DNA of 64,000 nt from Flavobacteriales bacterium (lineage in GTDB: Bacteria; Bacteroidota; Bacteroidia; Flavobacteriales_F; PHOS-HE28): assembly GCA_019638115.1 (NCBI GenBank), contig JAHBUK010000003.1, forward strand, positions 186,001 to 250,000, written 5' to 3'. The position numbers and the translations under genes were made by a program. The notes under the pieces were generated by a model. It ran no database searches, was not told the origin of the DNA, and worked only from the letters and a program-made list of their open reading frames with translations. Positions 25,054 to 34,300 of the stretch are shown here, one piece after another. The first letter of the stretch is position 1. Each line of letters opens with the position of its first letter.

Positions 25054-27915
25054 ATGTCCAACACGACCGAGATCCCGACCACTGCGCCTGCCGCGGAGAA
25101 CGACAAGCGCCTCTTCCTCCTCGATGCCTATGCGCTCATCTACCGCGCTTATTTCAGCTTCATCAAAGCTCCCCGCATCAACAGTCGGGGCTTGAACACG
25201 AGCGCCTCGTTCGGCTTCACCCTTACCCTGCTGGACTTGATCAAGCGCGAAAAGCCCACGCACATCGCCGTGGTGTTCGATACCGCTGCACCCACGGACA
25301 GGCACATTGAGCATGTGGAGTACAAAGCCAACCGGCAGGAAATGCCCGATGACATCCGCAGCAATGTGCCCTACATCCGCCGCATCATCGAGGCCTTCAA
25401 CATTCCCGTGCTGGAGAGCGATGGTTACGAGGCCGATGATGTGATCGGCACCCTGGCCAAAAAAGCGGAGAAGGAGGGCTACACCACCTACATGGTAACG
25501 CCCGACAAGGACTTCGGGCAGCTGGTGACGGACCATATCCTGATGTACAAACCAGGCCGTGCCGGAGCGCCACCCGAGGTGCTCGGGCCGCAGGAGATCT
25601 GCGCGCGATGGGGCCTGAACAACACCGATCAGGTGCGCGACATCCTGGGCCTTATGGGCGATGCGGTGGACAACATCCCCGGCATACCGGGTGTGGGCGA
25701 AAAGACCGCCATGAAGTTGGTGCAGGAGTTCGGCAGCCTGGAGGCCGTGATCGAACGCGCGGGCGAGATCAAAGGGAAGCTGGGCGAGAAGGTGAAAGAG
25801 CATGCCGAGCAGGGCGTTTTCTCGAAAAGGCTCGCCACCATCATCATCGATGCGCCGGTGGAGTTGGACCACAGCGCCCTCACGCTCGACCCGCCCGACA
25901 AGGACAAGATCATGGAAGTGTTCAGCGAGCTGGAATTCCGCAACCTGCTGAAGAGCGTGCTGGGCGAGGAGGCACAGGTGCAGGCGCCAGCGGCTCCGGC
26001 CAAAAAGACCAAGGCGCGCAATGCCGACCAGATGGACATGTTCGGCGGTGGTGATGCGGAGGATGCGGGTGATGCCCTGCCAGCCACCACCACACTGGCC
26101 ACCATCCACAGCACCGAACACGACTACCGGATCGCCGCCACTGTGGAAGAGCAGGAAGCACTGGCCAGAGAACTGGCCGGCCTGGAACGCTTCTGCTTCG
26201 ATACCGAGACCACCAGCATCGATGAGCGCCATGCCGAGTTGGTAGGCCTGGCCTTCAGCTGGAAAGCGCACAGCGGCTGGTACGTGCCCGTGCCTGCCGA
26301 TCGTGAGGCGGCGGGTGCCGTGGTGGCCCGCTTCAAAGCCGTGCTGGAGGATGCCCGCATCGAAAAGGTGGGGCAGAACATCAAGTACGACCTCATCGTG
26401 CTCGAAGGCTACGGCGTGCACCTGGCCGGGCCGATGTTCGACACCATGCTGGCGCATTACCTGTTGCAACCCGAGCTGCGCCACGGCATGGACTACATGG
26501 CCGAAACGGTACTTGGATACCGGACGGTGAGCATCACCGAGCTGATCGGCCCCAAGGGCAAAGGCCAGAAAAGCATGCGCGAGGTGCCGGTGGAGCAGGT
26601 GGCCGAATACGCCGCCGAGGACGCGGACATCACTTGGCGACTTTACGAGGCTTTCGCGCCGCGACTGAAGGAGGACGGGCTGGAGCAACTCTTCCGCAAC
26701 ATGGAGATGCCCTTGGTGCGCGTGCTGGCCGACATGGAGATGGAGGGCATCCGGCTCGACGTGGCCGCCCTGAAGGACTACAGCCGCGAACTGGGCGAGG
26801 ACATCCTGAAGCTGCAGGACGCCATCAAGGAGGCTTGCGGCCACATCGACTTCAACATCGATTCGCCCAAACAACTGGGCGATGTGCTCTTCGAGACGCT
26901 GAAGATCGGCGGCGACAAACCGAAGAAGACCCGCACCGGCCAGTACCAGACCAGCGAGGACGTGCTCGCCGAGCTGAAGGACGCGCATCCCGTGGTGCCG
27001 CTGATCCTGGAGTACCGCATGCTGCGCAAGCTGAAGAGCACCTACGTGGATACCCTGCCCACCATGGTGGACCCGCGCACCGGCCGCGTGCACACCAGCT
27101 ACAAGCAGGCCGTGGCCGCCACGGGCCGCCTGAGCAGCGAGGACCCCAACCTGCAGAACATCCCCATCCGCACCGAGAAGGGCCGCGCCATCCGCAAGGC
27201 CTTCGTGCCGCGCGATGCGCACCACCTGCTGCTCAGCGCCGACTACAGCCAGATCGAGCTGCGCGTTATCGCCCACATGAGCGGCGACCATAACCTGCAG
27301 GAGGCCTTCCGCCATGGGCTGGACATCCATGCCGCCACGGCTGCCAAGGTCTTCAACGTGGACATTGCCGAGGTGACCCGTGAGCAACGCAGCCGGGCCA
27401 AAGCAGTCAACTTCGGCATCGCCTATGGCCAGGGTGCCTTCGGTCTCAGCCAGAACCTGGGCATCCCTCGCGGCGAAGCCAAGCAGATCATCGACGACTA
27501 CTTCATGCAGTTCCCCGGCGTGCGCGATTACATGGACACCCAGATCGAGTTCGCCCGCACACACGGCTATGTGAAGACCTTGCTGGACCGGCGGCGCTAC
27601 CTGCCGGACATCACCAGCGCCAACCAGACCGTGCGCGCCCAGGCCGAGCGCATCGCCATCAACGCCCCCATGCAAGGCACGGCTGCGGACATCATCAAGA
27701 TCGCCATGGTGCGCATACACGATCGGATACGGATGGAAAAGCTGCGCAGTCGGTTGCTGCTGCAGGTGCATGACGAACTGGTGCTGGATGTGCAACTGGA
27801 GGAGGTGGACCTCGTAAAAGCCCTCGTTAGAGAACTGATGGAGGACGCGATGAAGCTGGAAGTTCCCCTTGTTGTTGACATGAACGTGGGGAAAAACTGG
27901 CTGGAGGCGCACTGA
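25054..27915 (+). CDS. polA: DNA polymerase I
   Basis: This 953-residue enzyme repairs DNA and processes Okazaki fragments. The N-terminal 5' nuclease (about residues 15-300) has LFLLDAYALIYRAYFSF, ESDGYEADDVIGTLA and MGDAVDNIPGIPGVGEKTA. The 3'-5' exonuclease (about 340-550) keeps its acidic residues in CFDTETTSID, GQNIKYDL and YAAEDADITWRLYE, so proofreading should be active. The polymerase part carries motif A (LLSADYSQIELRV), motif B (RSRAKAVNFGIAYGQGAF) and motif C (QVHDELVLDV). A linker of about 40 residues rich in Ala/Lys separates the first two domains. ATG 25054 is preferred over 25033, which lies before the -7 element. Confidence 0.97.
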   Translation: MSNTTEIPTTAPAAENDKRLFLLDAYALIYRAYFSFIKAPRINSRGLNTSASFGFTLTLLDLIKREKPTHIAVVFDTAAPTDRHIEHVEYKANRQEMPDDIRSNVPYIRRIIEAFNIPVLESDGYEADDVIGTLAKKAEKEGYTTYMVTPDKDFGQLVTDHILMYKPGRAGAPPEVLGPQEICARWGLNNTDQVRDILGLMGDAVDNIPGIPGVGEKTAMKLVQEFGSLEAVIERAGEIKGKLGEKVKEHAEQGVFSKRLATIIIDAPVELDHSALTLDPPDKDKIMEVFSELEFRNLLKSVLGEEAQVQAPAAPAKKTKARNADQMDMFGGGDAEDAGDALPATTTLATIHSTEHDYRIAATVEEQEALARELAGLERFCFDTETTSIDERHAELVGLAFSWKAHSGWYVPVPADREAAGAVVARFKAVLEDARIEKVGQNIKYDLIVLEGYGVHLAGPMFDTMLAHYLLQPELRHGMDYMAETVLGYRTVSITELIGPKGKGQKSMREVPVEQVAEYAAEDADITWRLYEAFAPRLKEDGLEQLFRNMEMPLVRVLADMEMEGIRLDVAALKDYSRELGEDILKLQDAIKEACGHIDFNIDSPKQLGDVLFETLKIGGDKPKKTRTGQYQTSEDVLAELKDAHPVVPLILEYRMLRKLKSTYVDTLPTMVDPRTGRVHTSYKQAVAATGRLSSEDPNLQNIPIRTEKGRAIRKAFVPRDAHHLLLSADYSQIELRVIAHMSGDHNLQEAFRHGLDIHAATAAKVFNVDIAEVTREQRSRAKAVNFGIAYGQGAFGLSQNLGIPRGEAKQIIDDYFMQFPGVRDYMDTQIEFARTHGYVKTLLDRRRYLPDITSANQTVRAQAERIAINAPMQGTAADIIKIAMVRIHDRIRMEKLRSRLLLQVHDELVLDVQLEEVDLVKALVRELMEDAMKLEVPLVVDMNVGKNWLEAH

Positions 27916-27962
27916 TCCACCTCCGTGCGGATGTGACCTTTACCCCGTTGTCCCCCAGACCT

Positions 27963-28862
27963 ATGATGCACATGCGAACGAACCGATGGCCTGTTGCTTT
28001 TGCCCTGTTGGTGCTGCTGAGCGCCTGTGGCGGTGGCACGGAACAGGAAACCCTGAACGTGGACGAGGGTCAACCCAACGGGGTTGAACAAGCCCGCTTG
28101 GAAAGCACCAAGAAGATCTTCTACAGCATTCCCTCTCCCATGGAGACGGCCGCATTGCTGAAAAAGGCCGGTGCCACGTACAACAAGAACATCCTCAACG
28201 ATGTCAACAACGTGGACAAGTACACCTCCGCCAGCAAACAAGCGCTGAACCTGGGTGTGTACGGCGCCGACCTCAGTTATGCCAGCGTGTTCAACCACAC
28301 GCAGGAAAGCATGTTCTACACCTCCTGCGCCAAGCGCCTGGCCGATCGCCTGGGTGTCAGCTCCGCCTTCAACGACAGCACCTTGGAGGCCATGGAGAAG
28401 AGCCAGAACGATCGTGATGCTTTGCTCGACATCATCAGCGAGACCTATTGGGAGGTGGACCGCTACCTGAAGGTCAATGACCGTGAGAGCACCAGCGCCC
28501 TGATGATCGTAGGCGGCTGGGTGGAAGGCCTCTACATCGCCACACAAGTGGCCGGTGCGAAAAGCACCCCCGAGCTACGCCAGCGGATCGCTGAACAGAA
28601 GATCTCCTTGGGCGACTTGATCAGCCTGCTCGCCACGTACGACGACAGCGACCCCGCCTTGCAAAGTGCCCGTGAGGACCTCAATTCCTTGCAGGCCCTC
28701 TACGCGGACGTGAAGATCGGAGGGGGGCAACCCACGTCATCCACCCAGGCCGATGGGATCATCGTGGTGGGCAATGATGGCGAGACCGCTGCGCTCACCG
28801 ATGCCCAATTGAACGCCATCCGCGAACGGGTCGCTGCCATCCGCAACTCCTACATCAACTGA
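27963..28862 (+). CDS. Lipoprotein of unknown function, first of a two-gene unit
   Basis: This is a 299-residue lipoprotein. The signal RWPVAFALLVLLSACGGG gives a lipidated Cys about 20 residues after the start. The mature part is helical and Ala-rich: IPSPMETAALLKKAGATYNKN, LNLGVYGADLSYASVFN and ALMIVGGWVEGLYIATQVAG. I know the pattern as a conserved Bacteroidota protein without assigned function. Three in-frame ATGs (27963, 27966, 27972) are all usable. The next gene starts 8 bases after its stop, so the two are co-transcribed. It lies 47 bases after polA. Confidence 0.75.
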   Translation: MMHMRTNRWPVAFALLVLLSACGGGTEQETLNVDEGQPNGVEQARLESTKKIFYSIPSPMETAALLKKAGATYNKNILNDVNNVDKYTSASKQALNLGVYGADLSYASVFNHTQESMFYTSCAKRLADRLGVSSAFNDSTLEAMEKSQNDRDALLDIISETYWEVDRYLKVNDRESTSALMIVGGWVEGLYIATQVAGAKSTPELRQRIAEQKISLGDLISLLATYDDSDPALQSAREDLNSLQALYADVKIGGGQPTSSTQADGIIVVGNDGETAALTDAQLNAIRERVAAIRNSYIN

Positions 28863-28870
28863 CGGTCGCC

Positions 28871-29317
28871 ATGCGTATCGAACGATCCCTCCTCAGTGCA
28901 TCCGTCCTGGTGGCATTCCTGGTGCTCGCCACAGGTTCCGTGCAGGCCCAGTGCCGAAGCTTTGCCAAGAACAAGTGCGTGCCCCAGTTGGCGCCCTATA
29001 AGTTCAACGAGTCTTTCAACGGTGCACAGTTGGCCCCCGGCGAAGAAGCCGAAGTGAACCTCACCTTCTATTCCGGACAGGAATACCGGGTAATGGTGTG
29101 CGTACACCAGATCCTCGGTGATGTGAACTGGAAGTTGGTGGACTCGAACAACAAGATCGTGTTCGAGAGCCTGGCGGACAAGCCCAAGACGCACTTCGAC
29201 CTGAAGGCCACCAGCACCAGCCAGATGAAGGTGGTTGTCTGGGTGCCGCCCACCAAAGGCCAGTCCGATATGGTGCACACGGGTTGCGTGGCCATCATGG
29301 TCGGCTTCAAGGAGTAG
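28871..29317 (+). CDS. Small exported protein co-transcribed with the preceding lipoprotein
   Basis: This is a 148-residue protein with a clear signal peptide (RSLLSASVLVAFLVLATGSVQAQ). The mature region is mostly beta strand: EEAEVNLTFYSGQEYRVMVCVHQ, NWKLVDSNNKIVFES, MKVVVWVPPTKG and CVAIMVGFKE. Four cysteines (CRSFAKNKC, VMVC, GCVAI) may form disulfides in the periplasm. The spacing of 8 bases after the lipoprotein gene suggests a shared function. No named family is recognised. Confidence 0.7.
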   Translation: MRIERSLLSASVLVAFLVLATGSVQAQCRSFAKNKCVPQLAPYKFNESFNGAQLAPGEEAEVNLTFYSGQEYRVMVCVHQILGDVNWKLVDSNNKIVFESLADKPKTHFDLKATSTSQMKVVVWVPPTKGQSDMVHTGCVAIMVGFKE

Positions 29318-29423
29318 TTCCCGCGAACGGTACAAACGTGCCCCTACCGGATGCGGCGTTCCGTACACGGTAGGTGGTCGCACAATGGTTCGCCTGCACA
29401 TGCTTTCGGTGGCATGCGGGCTG

Positions 29424-29431
29424 TAGCTTCA
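29424..29431 (+). promoter_or_regulatory. -7-like element (TAGCTTCA)
   Basis: A weak TAnnTTTG match that ends 7 bases before the aminotransferase ATG. It fits the near-leaderless pattern seen elsewhere in the window. Confidence 0.35.
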
Positions 29432-29438
29432 CAGCGCC

Positions 29439-30602
29439 ATGAACACTGCACATCGGGTACCACCGTTGCACGATAAATTGCCTGAGGTCGGCACCACGAT
29501 CTTCACCGTGATGAGCCGATTGGCGCAGGAGGTCGGTGCCATCAACCTTTCCCAAGGCTTCCCTGACCATCCCATCGATCCCGCCATGATCGACCTGGTG
29601 GACCGGGCCATGCGCGATGGGCACAACCAGTACGCGCCCATGCCGGGGCTGCCCGCCTTGCGGTCCGCCTTGGTGGACAAGGCCGCCAAGCTCTACGGGT
29701 ACAATTACGATGCGGAGACCGAAGTCACCGTAACAGCAGGTGCCACGCAGGCCCTCTTCACAACGATCGCGGCTTTGGTGAGCGTCGGCGATGAGGTCAT
29801 CATCATCGATCCGGCGTACGACTGCTATGCGCCTGCCGTGCGCTTGTTCGGTGGCGTTCCCGTGCATGTGCCGCTTACCGCATCCATGACGATTGACTTG
29901 GAAGCGCTTCGAGCGGCTTTTGGTCCACGCACCCGTGCGTTGATCATCAATACACCGCACAACCCGGCGGGTACCATCCTGCACGCTTCGGATATGCAGG
30001 CGATCGCGGAGCTGCTGCGCGATTCGGATGCCGTGCTCATCAGCGACGAGGTGTATGAACACATGGTCTTCGATGGCGCTGCGCACCAGTCGGCCATCCG
30101 CTACCCGGAGCTTCGCGAGCGGGCATTCGTGGTGTTCAGCTTCGGAAAGGTCTTCCATGCCACCGGCTGGAAGGTGGGTTATGTCTTCGCTCCGGAAAAG
30201 CTGATGACCTTGTTCCGAAAGGTGCACCAATTCAACGTGTTCAGCGTGAACACGCCAGTGCAGCATGCCTTCGCACATTACCTCGCCGATCCCGCGCACT
30301 ACGATGGCCTCTCTGCTTTCTTCCAAGCCAAACGCGACCACTTTGCACAAGGCATGAAGCATTCGCGCTTCAGGTTGCTGCCCTGCCAGGGCTCGTACTT
30401 CCAGTTGGCGGACTACTCGGCCATCAGCGATGAAGGTGATCTTGCCTTCGCTGAGCGCCTGGCGCGTGAGCATGGTGTGGCTTCCATTCCGCTTTCACCT
30501 TTCTACCATCGGCCACCTGCCGATCAGCGCATCTTGCGGTTCTGTTTCGCCAAACAGGTATCCACACTGGATGCCGCCATTGAAAGACTATGCAGGATCT
30601 GA
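29439..30602 (+). CDS. Class I PLP aminotransferase, methionine/glutamine transaminase-like
   Basis: This 387-residue fold-type I aminotransferase resembles E. coli YbdL and kynurenine aminotransferases. It shows AINLSQGFPDHPID at the N-terminus, TVTAGATQALFTTIAAL, the NTPHNPAG motif, SDEVYEHMVFDG, and the PLP lysine Lys237 in VVFSFGKVFHATGWKVGY. YbdL-like enzymes transaminate methionine and other side chains, often with glutamine as amino donor. Its 3' end overlaps the nitrilase-family gene by 13 bases, so the pair is likely a glutamine transaminase/omega-amidase unit. Confidence 0.88.
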   Translation: MNTAHRVPPLHDKLPEVGTTIFTVMSRLAQEVGAINLSQGFPDHPIDPAMIDLVDRAMRDGHNQYAPMPGLPALRSALVDKAAKLYGYNYDAETEVTVTAGATQALFTTIAALVSVGDEVIIIDPAYDCYAPAVRLFGGVPVHVPLTASMTIDLEALRAAFGPRTRALIINTPHNPAGTILHASDMQAIAELLRDSDAVLISDEVYEHMVFDGAAHQSAIRYPELRERAFVVFSFGKVFHATGWKVGYVFAPEKLMTLFRKVHQFNVFSVNTPVQHAFAHYLADPAHYDGLSAFFQAKRDHFAQGMKHSRFRLLPCQGSYFQLADYSAISDEGDLAFAERLAREHGVASIPLSPFYHRPPADQRILRFCFAKQVSTLDAAIERLCRI

Positions 30603-31366
30603 GGATCACGCTGGTGCAATCCATGTTGCACTGGGAGGATGCGGCCGCGTGCCGTGCCATGTTCACTGAGAAGCTCGCTGGGCTAGCGGGTACCACCGAT
30701 CTGGTGGTGCTGCCGGAGATGTTCAACACGGGATTCACCATGCGGAGTGCACAACACGCCGAAACCATGCAGGGGCCGACCGTGGCCTGGATGCGTGAGC
30801 AGGCCGCAAGCTTGAATGCCGCCATCTATGGCAGTGCGATCATCGAGGAGCGTGGTGCTTACAAGAACCGCGGCCTCTTCGTGAAACCGGATGGCACCAT
30901 TGCGCATTACGACAAACGCCACCTGTTCCGGATGGCCCAGGAACACCAGTACTTCCAGCCCGGAGAACAACGTGTGGTGGTGGAGTGGTGCGGCTGGCGG
31001 ATCCTCCTGCAGGTCTGTTACGATCTGCGCTTCCCGGTCTTCAGCCGCAACCGGGGCGACTATGACCTGTGTCTTTATGTGGCCAACTGGCCGGAAGCAC
31101 GGCGCCATGCATGGAGCAGCCTGTTGGTGGCACGCGCGATCGAGAACCAGTGCTATGTGGCGGGCGTGAACCGCGTTGGCATGGATGGCAAGGGCATCCA
31201 TTACAGCGGAGATTCCGTGCTTATCAGCCCCCTGGGCGATGCTCTTTCGGACCTTGCGCCACACCAGGAAGGGGTCGCGTGCGTGATCGCCGAGCGGAAG
31301 GCCTTGGAAGACTACCGCGAACGATTCCCGGTAGGCCTCGATGCTGATGCCTTCTCTTTGGATTAG
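30590..31366 (+). CDS. Nitrilase-family omega-amidase
   Basis: This 258-residue enzyme of the carbon-nitrogen hydrolase family is of YafV/omega-amidase type, which hydrolyses alpha-ketoglutaramate or alpha-ketosuccinamate. The catalytic triad is complete: Glu43 in VVLPEMFNTGF, Lys109 in AHYDKRHLF and Cys143 in LLQVCYDLRFPVFSRN. The length is typical. It overlaps the aminotransferase gene by 13 bases. In such pairs the amidase removes the amide product of glutamine transamination and so drives methionine salvage-type reactions. Confidence 0.88.
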   Translation: MQDLRITLVQSMLHWEDAAACRAMFTEKLAGLAGTTDLVVLPEMFNTGFTMRSAQHAETMQGPTVAWMREQAASLNAAIYGSAIIEERGAYKNRGLFVKPDGTIAHYDKRHLFRMAQEHQYFQPGEQRVVVEWCGWRILLQVCYDLRFPVFSRNRGDYDLCLYVANWPEARRHAWSSLLVARAIENQCYVAGVNRVGMDGKGIHYSGDSVLISPLGDALSDLAPHQEGVACVIAERKALEDYRERFPVGLDADAFSLD

Positions 31367-31370
31367 TACA

Positions 31371-34300
31371 CTACCGCAGCACTTGGATGTGCCCCATCTG
31401 TTCCTGCTCCATTCCCAACCTGCCGTATTCATCCTCGGCGAAGCGGTAGCGCAGTTTCCAGAGGTACACGTCGTTCTTCACGGGTTGCCCCTGCTGCGTG
31501 CCGTCCCAGCCCATGGTGGGATCGTTGCTCTGGAACAGCACGGCACCCCAACGGTCGAAGATGAGCAGCTCCATGGAAGCGATGTTCTTGCCCACCGGGA
31601 TGAACACATCATTCAAGCCATCGCCATTGGGGGTGAAGGTGTTGGGCACATAGATGGCTGAGGGACAGTACTCGTTCACCACAACGGAATCGCGCACGCT
31701 GCATTCGAAGCTGTTGGTGATGTCCACGAAGTACCAGCCGTAGGCGCCGGCCAGGATCACCTGTTGGTTGGAGCCGGTGCTCCACACGTAACGCGAGCCC
31801 GGGTTGCCGGCATTCAGGGCCACATGACGCGGATCTTCATCGAGGCAGGTGAAGGCCTGGCGCACGGCCATGCGCGCTGGTGAGGGGTCGAATCGCACAT
31901 CCACCGCTGCACTTCGCATGCAGTATCCATTGTCCACGGTGACCATGTAGATGGCACTGCTGGTAACCGTTATCGTACGCGTGGTGGCACCGTTGCTCCA
32001 GGTGTATTGGGCGCCGGGGTTGCCTGCATCCAGTACGAGCGACTGTCCTTCGCACAGTACGGTATCAGCGCCAAGCGAGACCGAAGGTGGTGCAACGAGT
32101 TGCACCGTGCTGCTGAACTGTGCTGAGCAGCCCAGTGCGTTGGTGACCTGTACACTGTAGGTTCCCGAGGTAGGAGCCGCAATGCTCTGGGTAGTGGCGC
32201 CTGTGCTCCACAAGTACGTGCAGCCCGGATTGCCTGCGTTCAGGGTTACTGCGTTGTCCACACAGGTGGTCACATTGTTGAGGGAGTTCTGTGGCAGAGG
32301 CAAGGTGCTCACCACGAGAGATGCACTGCTTGTGCAGTAGCCGTTGCTCACGTCCACACTGTAGGTACCTGCTTGGTCAACGGTGATGGTGGGTGTTGTC
32401 TGTCCGGTATTCCACACGTGGGAAAGCCCCGGTTCACCTGTTGTGAGCATGAGTTGCGTGCCCGCGCAGATGGTGGTGTCGTTGCCAAGGTCCACGGATA
32501 CCAAGGGTGCCAATTGCACTTCCGCGGAGAACGTGGCACTGCATTGTTGTGCCGTGGTCACGATCACGCTGTAAGTGCCGGAGGTGTTCGCGATGATGGT
32601 CTGGCCGGTTGCTCCCGTGCTCCACAGGTATGAGCTTCCTGCGTTGCCCGCGTTCAAAGTGGGCGGGCTGTCCATACAAGCGGTCACATCTTGAAGCACG
32701 TTCACGGGCATGACATTGAACTGCACCTGGATGTCGTCGCCGCTGATGCAACCGTTGGCATTGGTCACCGTCACGGTATAGGTGCCGGTGTTATTGACCG
32801 TGATCTGCGGGGTGCTTTGCCCGGTGTTCCAGAGGATGGTGCTGCCCGCGTTGCCCGCGTTGAGCACATGCGTGGACTGGCCGCAGAGCGCCACGTTGGG
32901 GCCGAGCTCCACTATGGGCAGCGCATGCAGCGTTACCGCGAAGGTGGTGATGCCTTGACAGCCTTGCGCGTCGGTGATGGTGACCGTGTAATTACCGCTT
33001 GCAGTAGGAATGATGCTGGACGTGGTCTGCCCGGTGCTCCACAAGTAGCTCACGCCGGTTTGAGGTGCCTCCAGTACCGGCGGTTGATCCTCACATGCGG
33101 AAGCAGTAAGCTGAGCAGGTAAGCCGGCGAATGCGCGGGTAATGGAGACCTCATCGCTCACGCTGCATCCGTTGGGGTCGGTTACGGTCACGGTGTAGGT
33201 GGCCGAAACATCGTTCAGGATCGTCGGCGATTGGATGTTGGCAGCATTGAGGTTGGCTGCAGGGCTCCACTGGAAGCTGGCGTTGGGCACGTTGTGCGTA
33301 ACGCTTAGCTGGTGGCCCAATGCGGAGCACAACGTAAGGTCCGGTCCGGCGTTGGCCGTGTATCCGGTGTTCACCACCACGGTGACCGAAGCGCTCAGCG
33401 AGCAGCCACTTACAGGCTCTGTTACCGTGCAGGTGTAGGTGGTGGTCTGGCCCGGTGTGGCGGTCGGGTTGGCAACGGTGGTGCTGCTCAAGCCGCTGCC
33501 CCCGCTCCAAGCATAGGTCAGGCCGCTTCCACCGGCTACCACGGCCTGCAACTGTGTGCTCTGCCCTTGGCAAAGCGTTGTCTGCGCCGCGGATACGTTC
33601 AGGTCCAGCAATTGGCCAACGGTAATGGTCATACTGGCACTGGCCGTACACCCCGATTGAGTTTCGGCAGTCACCGTGTACGTGGTGTTCACCTGTGGCG
33701 TGGCGATCACCTGCGATACGTTGGTGGCGCTCAAGGAACCGTTGTTCGGCGACCAGCTCCACGTGGTGGGTGTAATGAAGCTGGGCACGGCCTGCAAGGG
33801 GATGCCTGCCACGGAGCACAAGGTTGTGTCGTTGGTGAGTGCCAGCGTAAAGGCCGGGTCCACTTGCACGAAGACGGAATCCTGGTAGACACAGCCGGCG
33901 ATCGGGTCCGTGCCACTGAGCACATACCATCCCGTGCTGGTGGGATAGCCCATGGTCGAAGCGGCTGTTTGCGATGCCACGGTACCCGGTTGCCACTGAA
34001 GGTTCAAGTAGGAGTTGTCCACGCGCACCACCATCACTTCATCCAAGGCCCAATTGTCCTGCCCTGCGCCTGAATGGGCCACCTGGCGGAAGCGGAACAT
34101 GGTGTTGTTGGTCTGTGCAGGTGCCGGAATGGATACTTCCAACAAGGTGAAGTCGGGGTAGGCGTTCTCTTGGTAGGTGCCCATGTTGTTCCACCCCAGT
34201 CCGTTGTTGGTGGAATACTCCAATACCACGTTCTCTCCCGGGTCGGCATCATCGCAAGGCGCGGTTCCATTGGCGATCTTCAGATGAAAACGCACCATGC

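Noticed and set aside
25039-27912. 957-codon open frame antisense to polA
   Set aside because: It mirrors polA almost base for base. In GC-rich genes the antisense frame is often open; its product is His/Leu/Val-rich with no domain.
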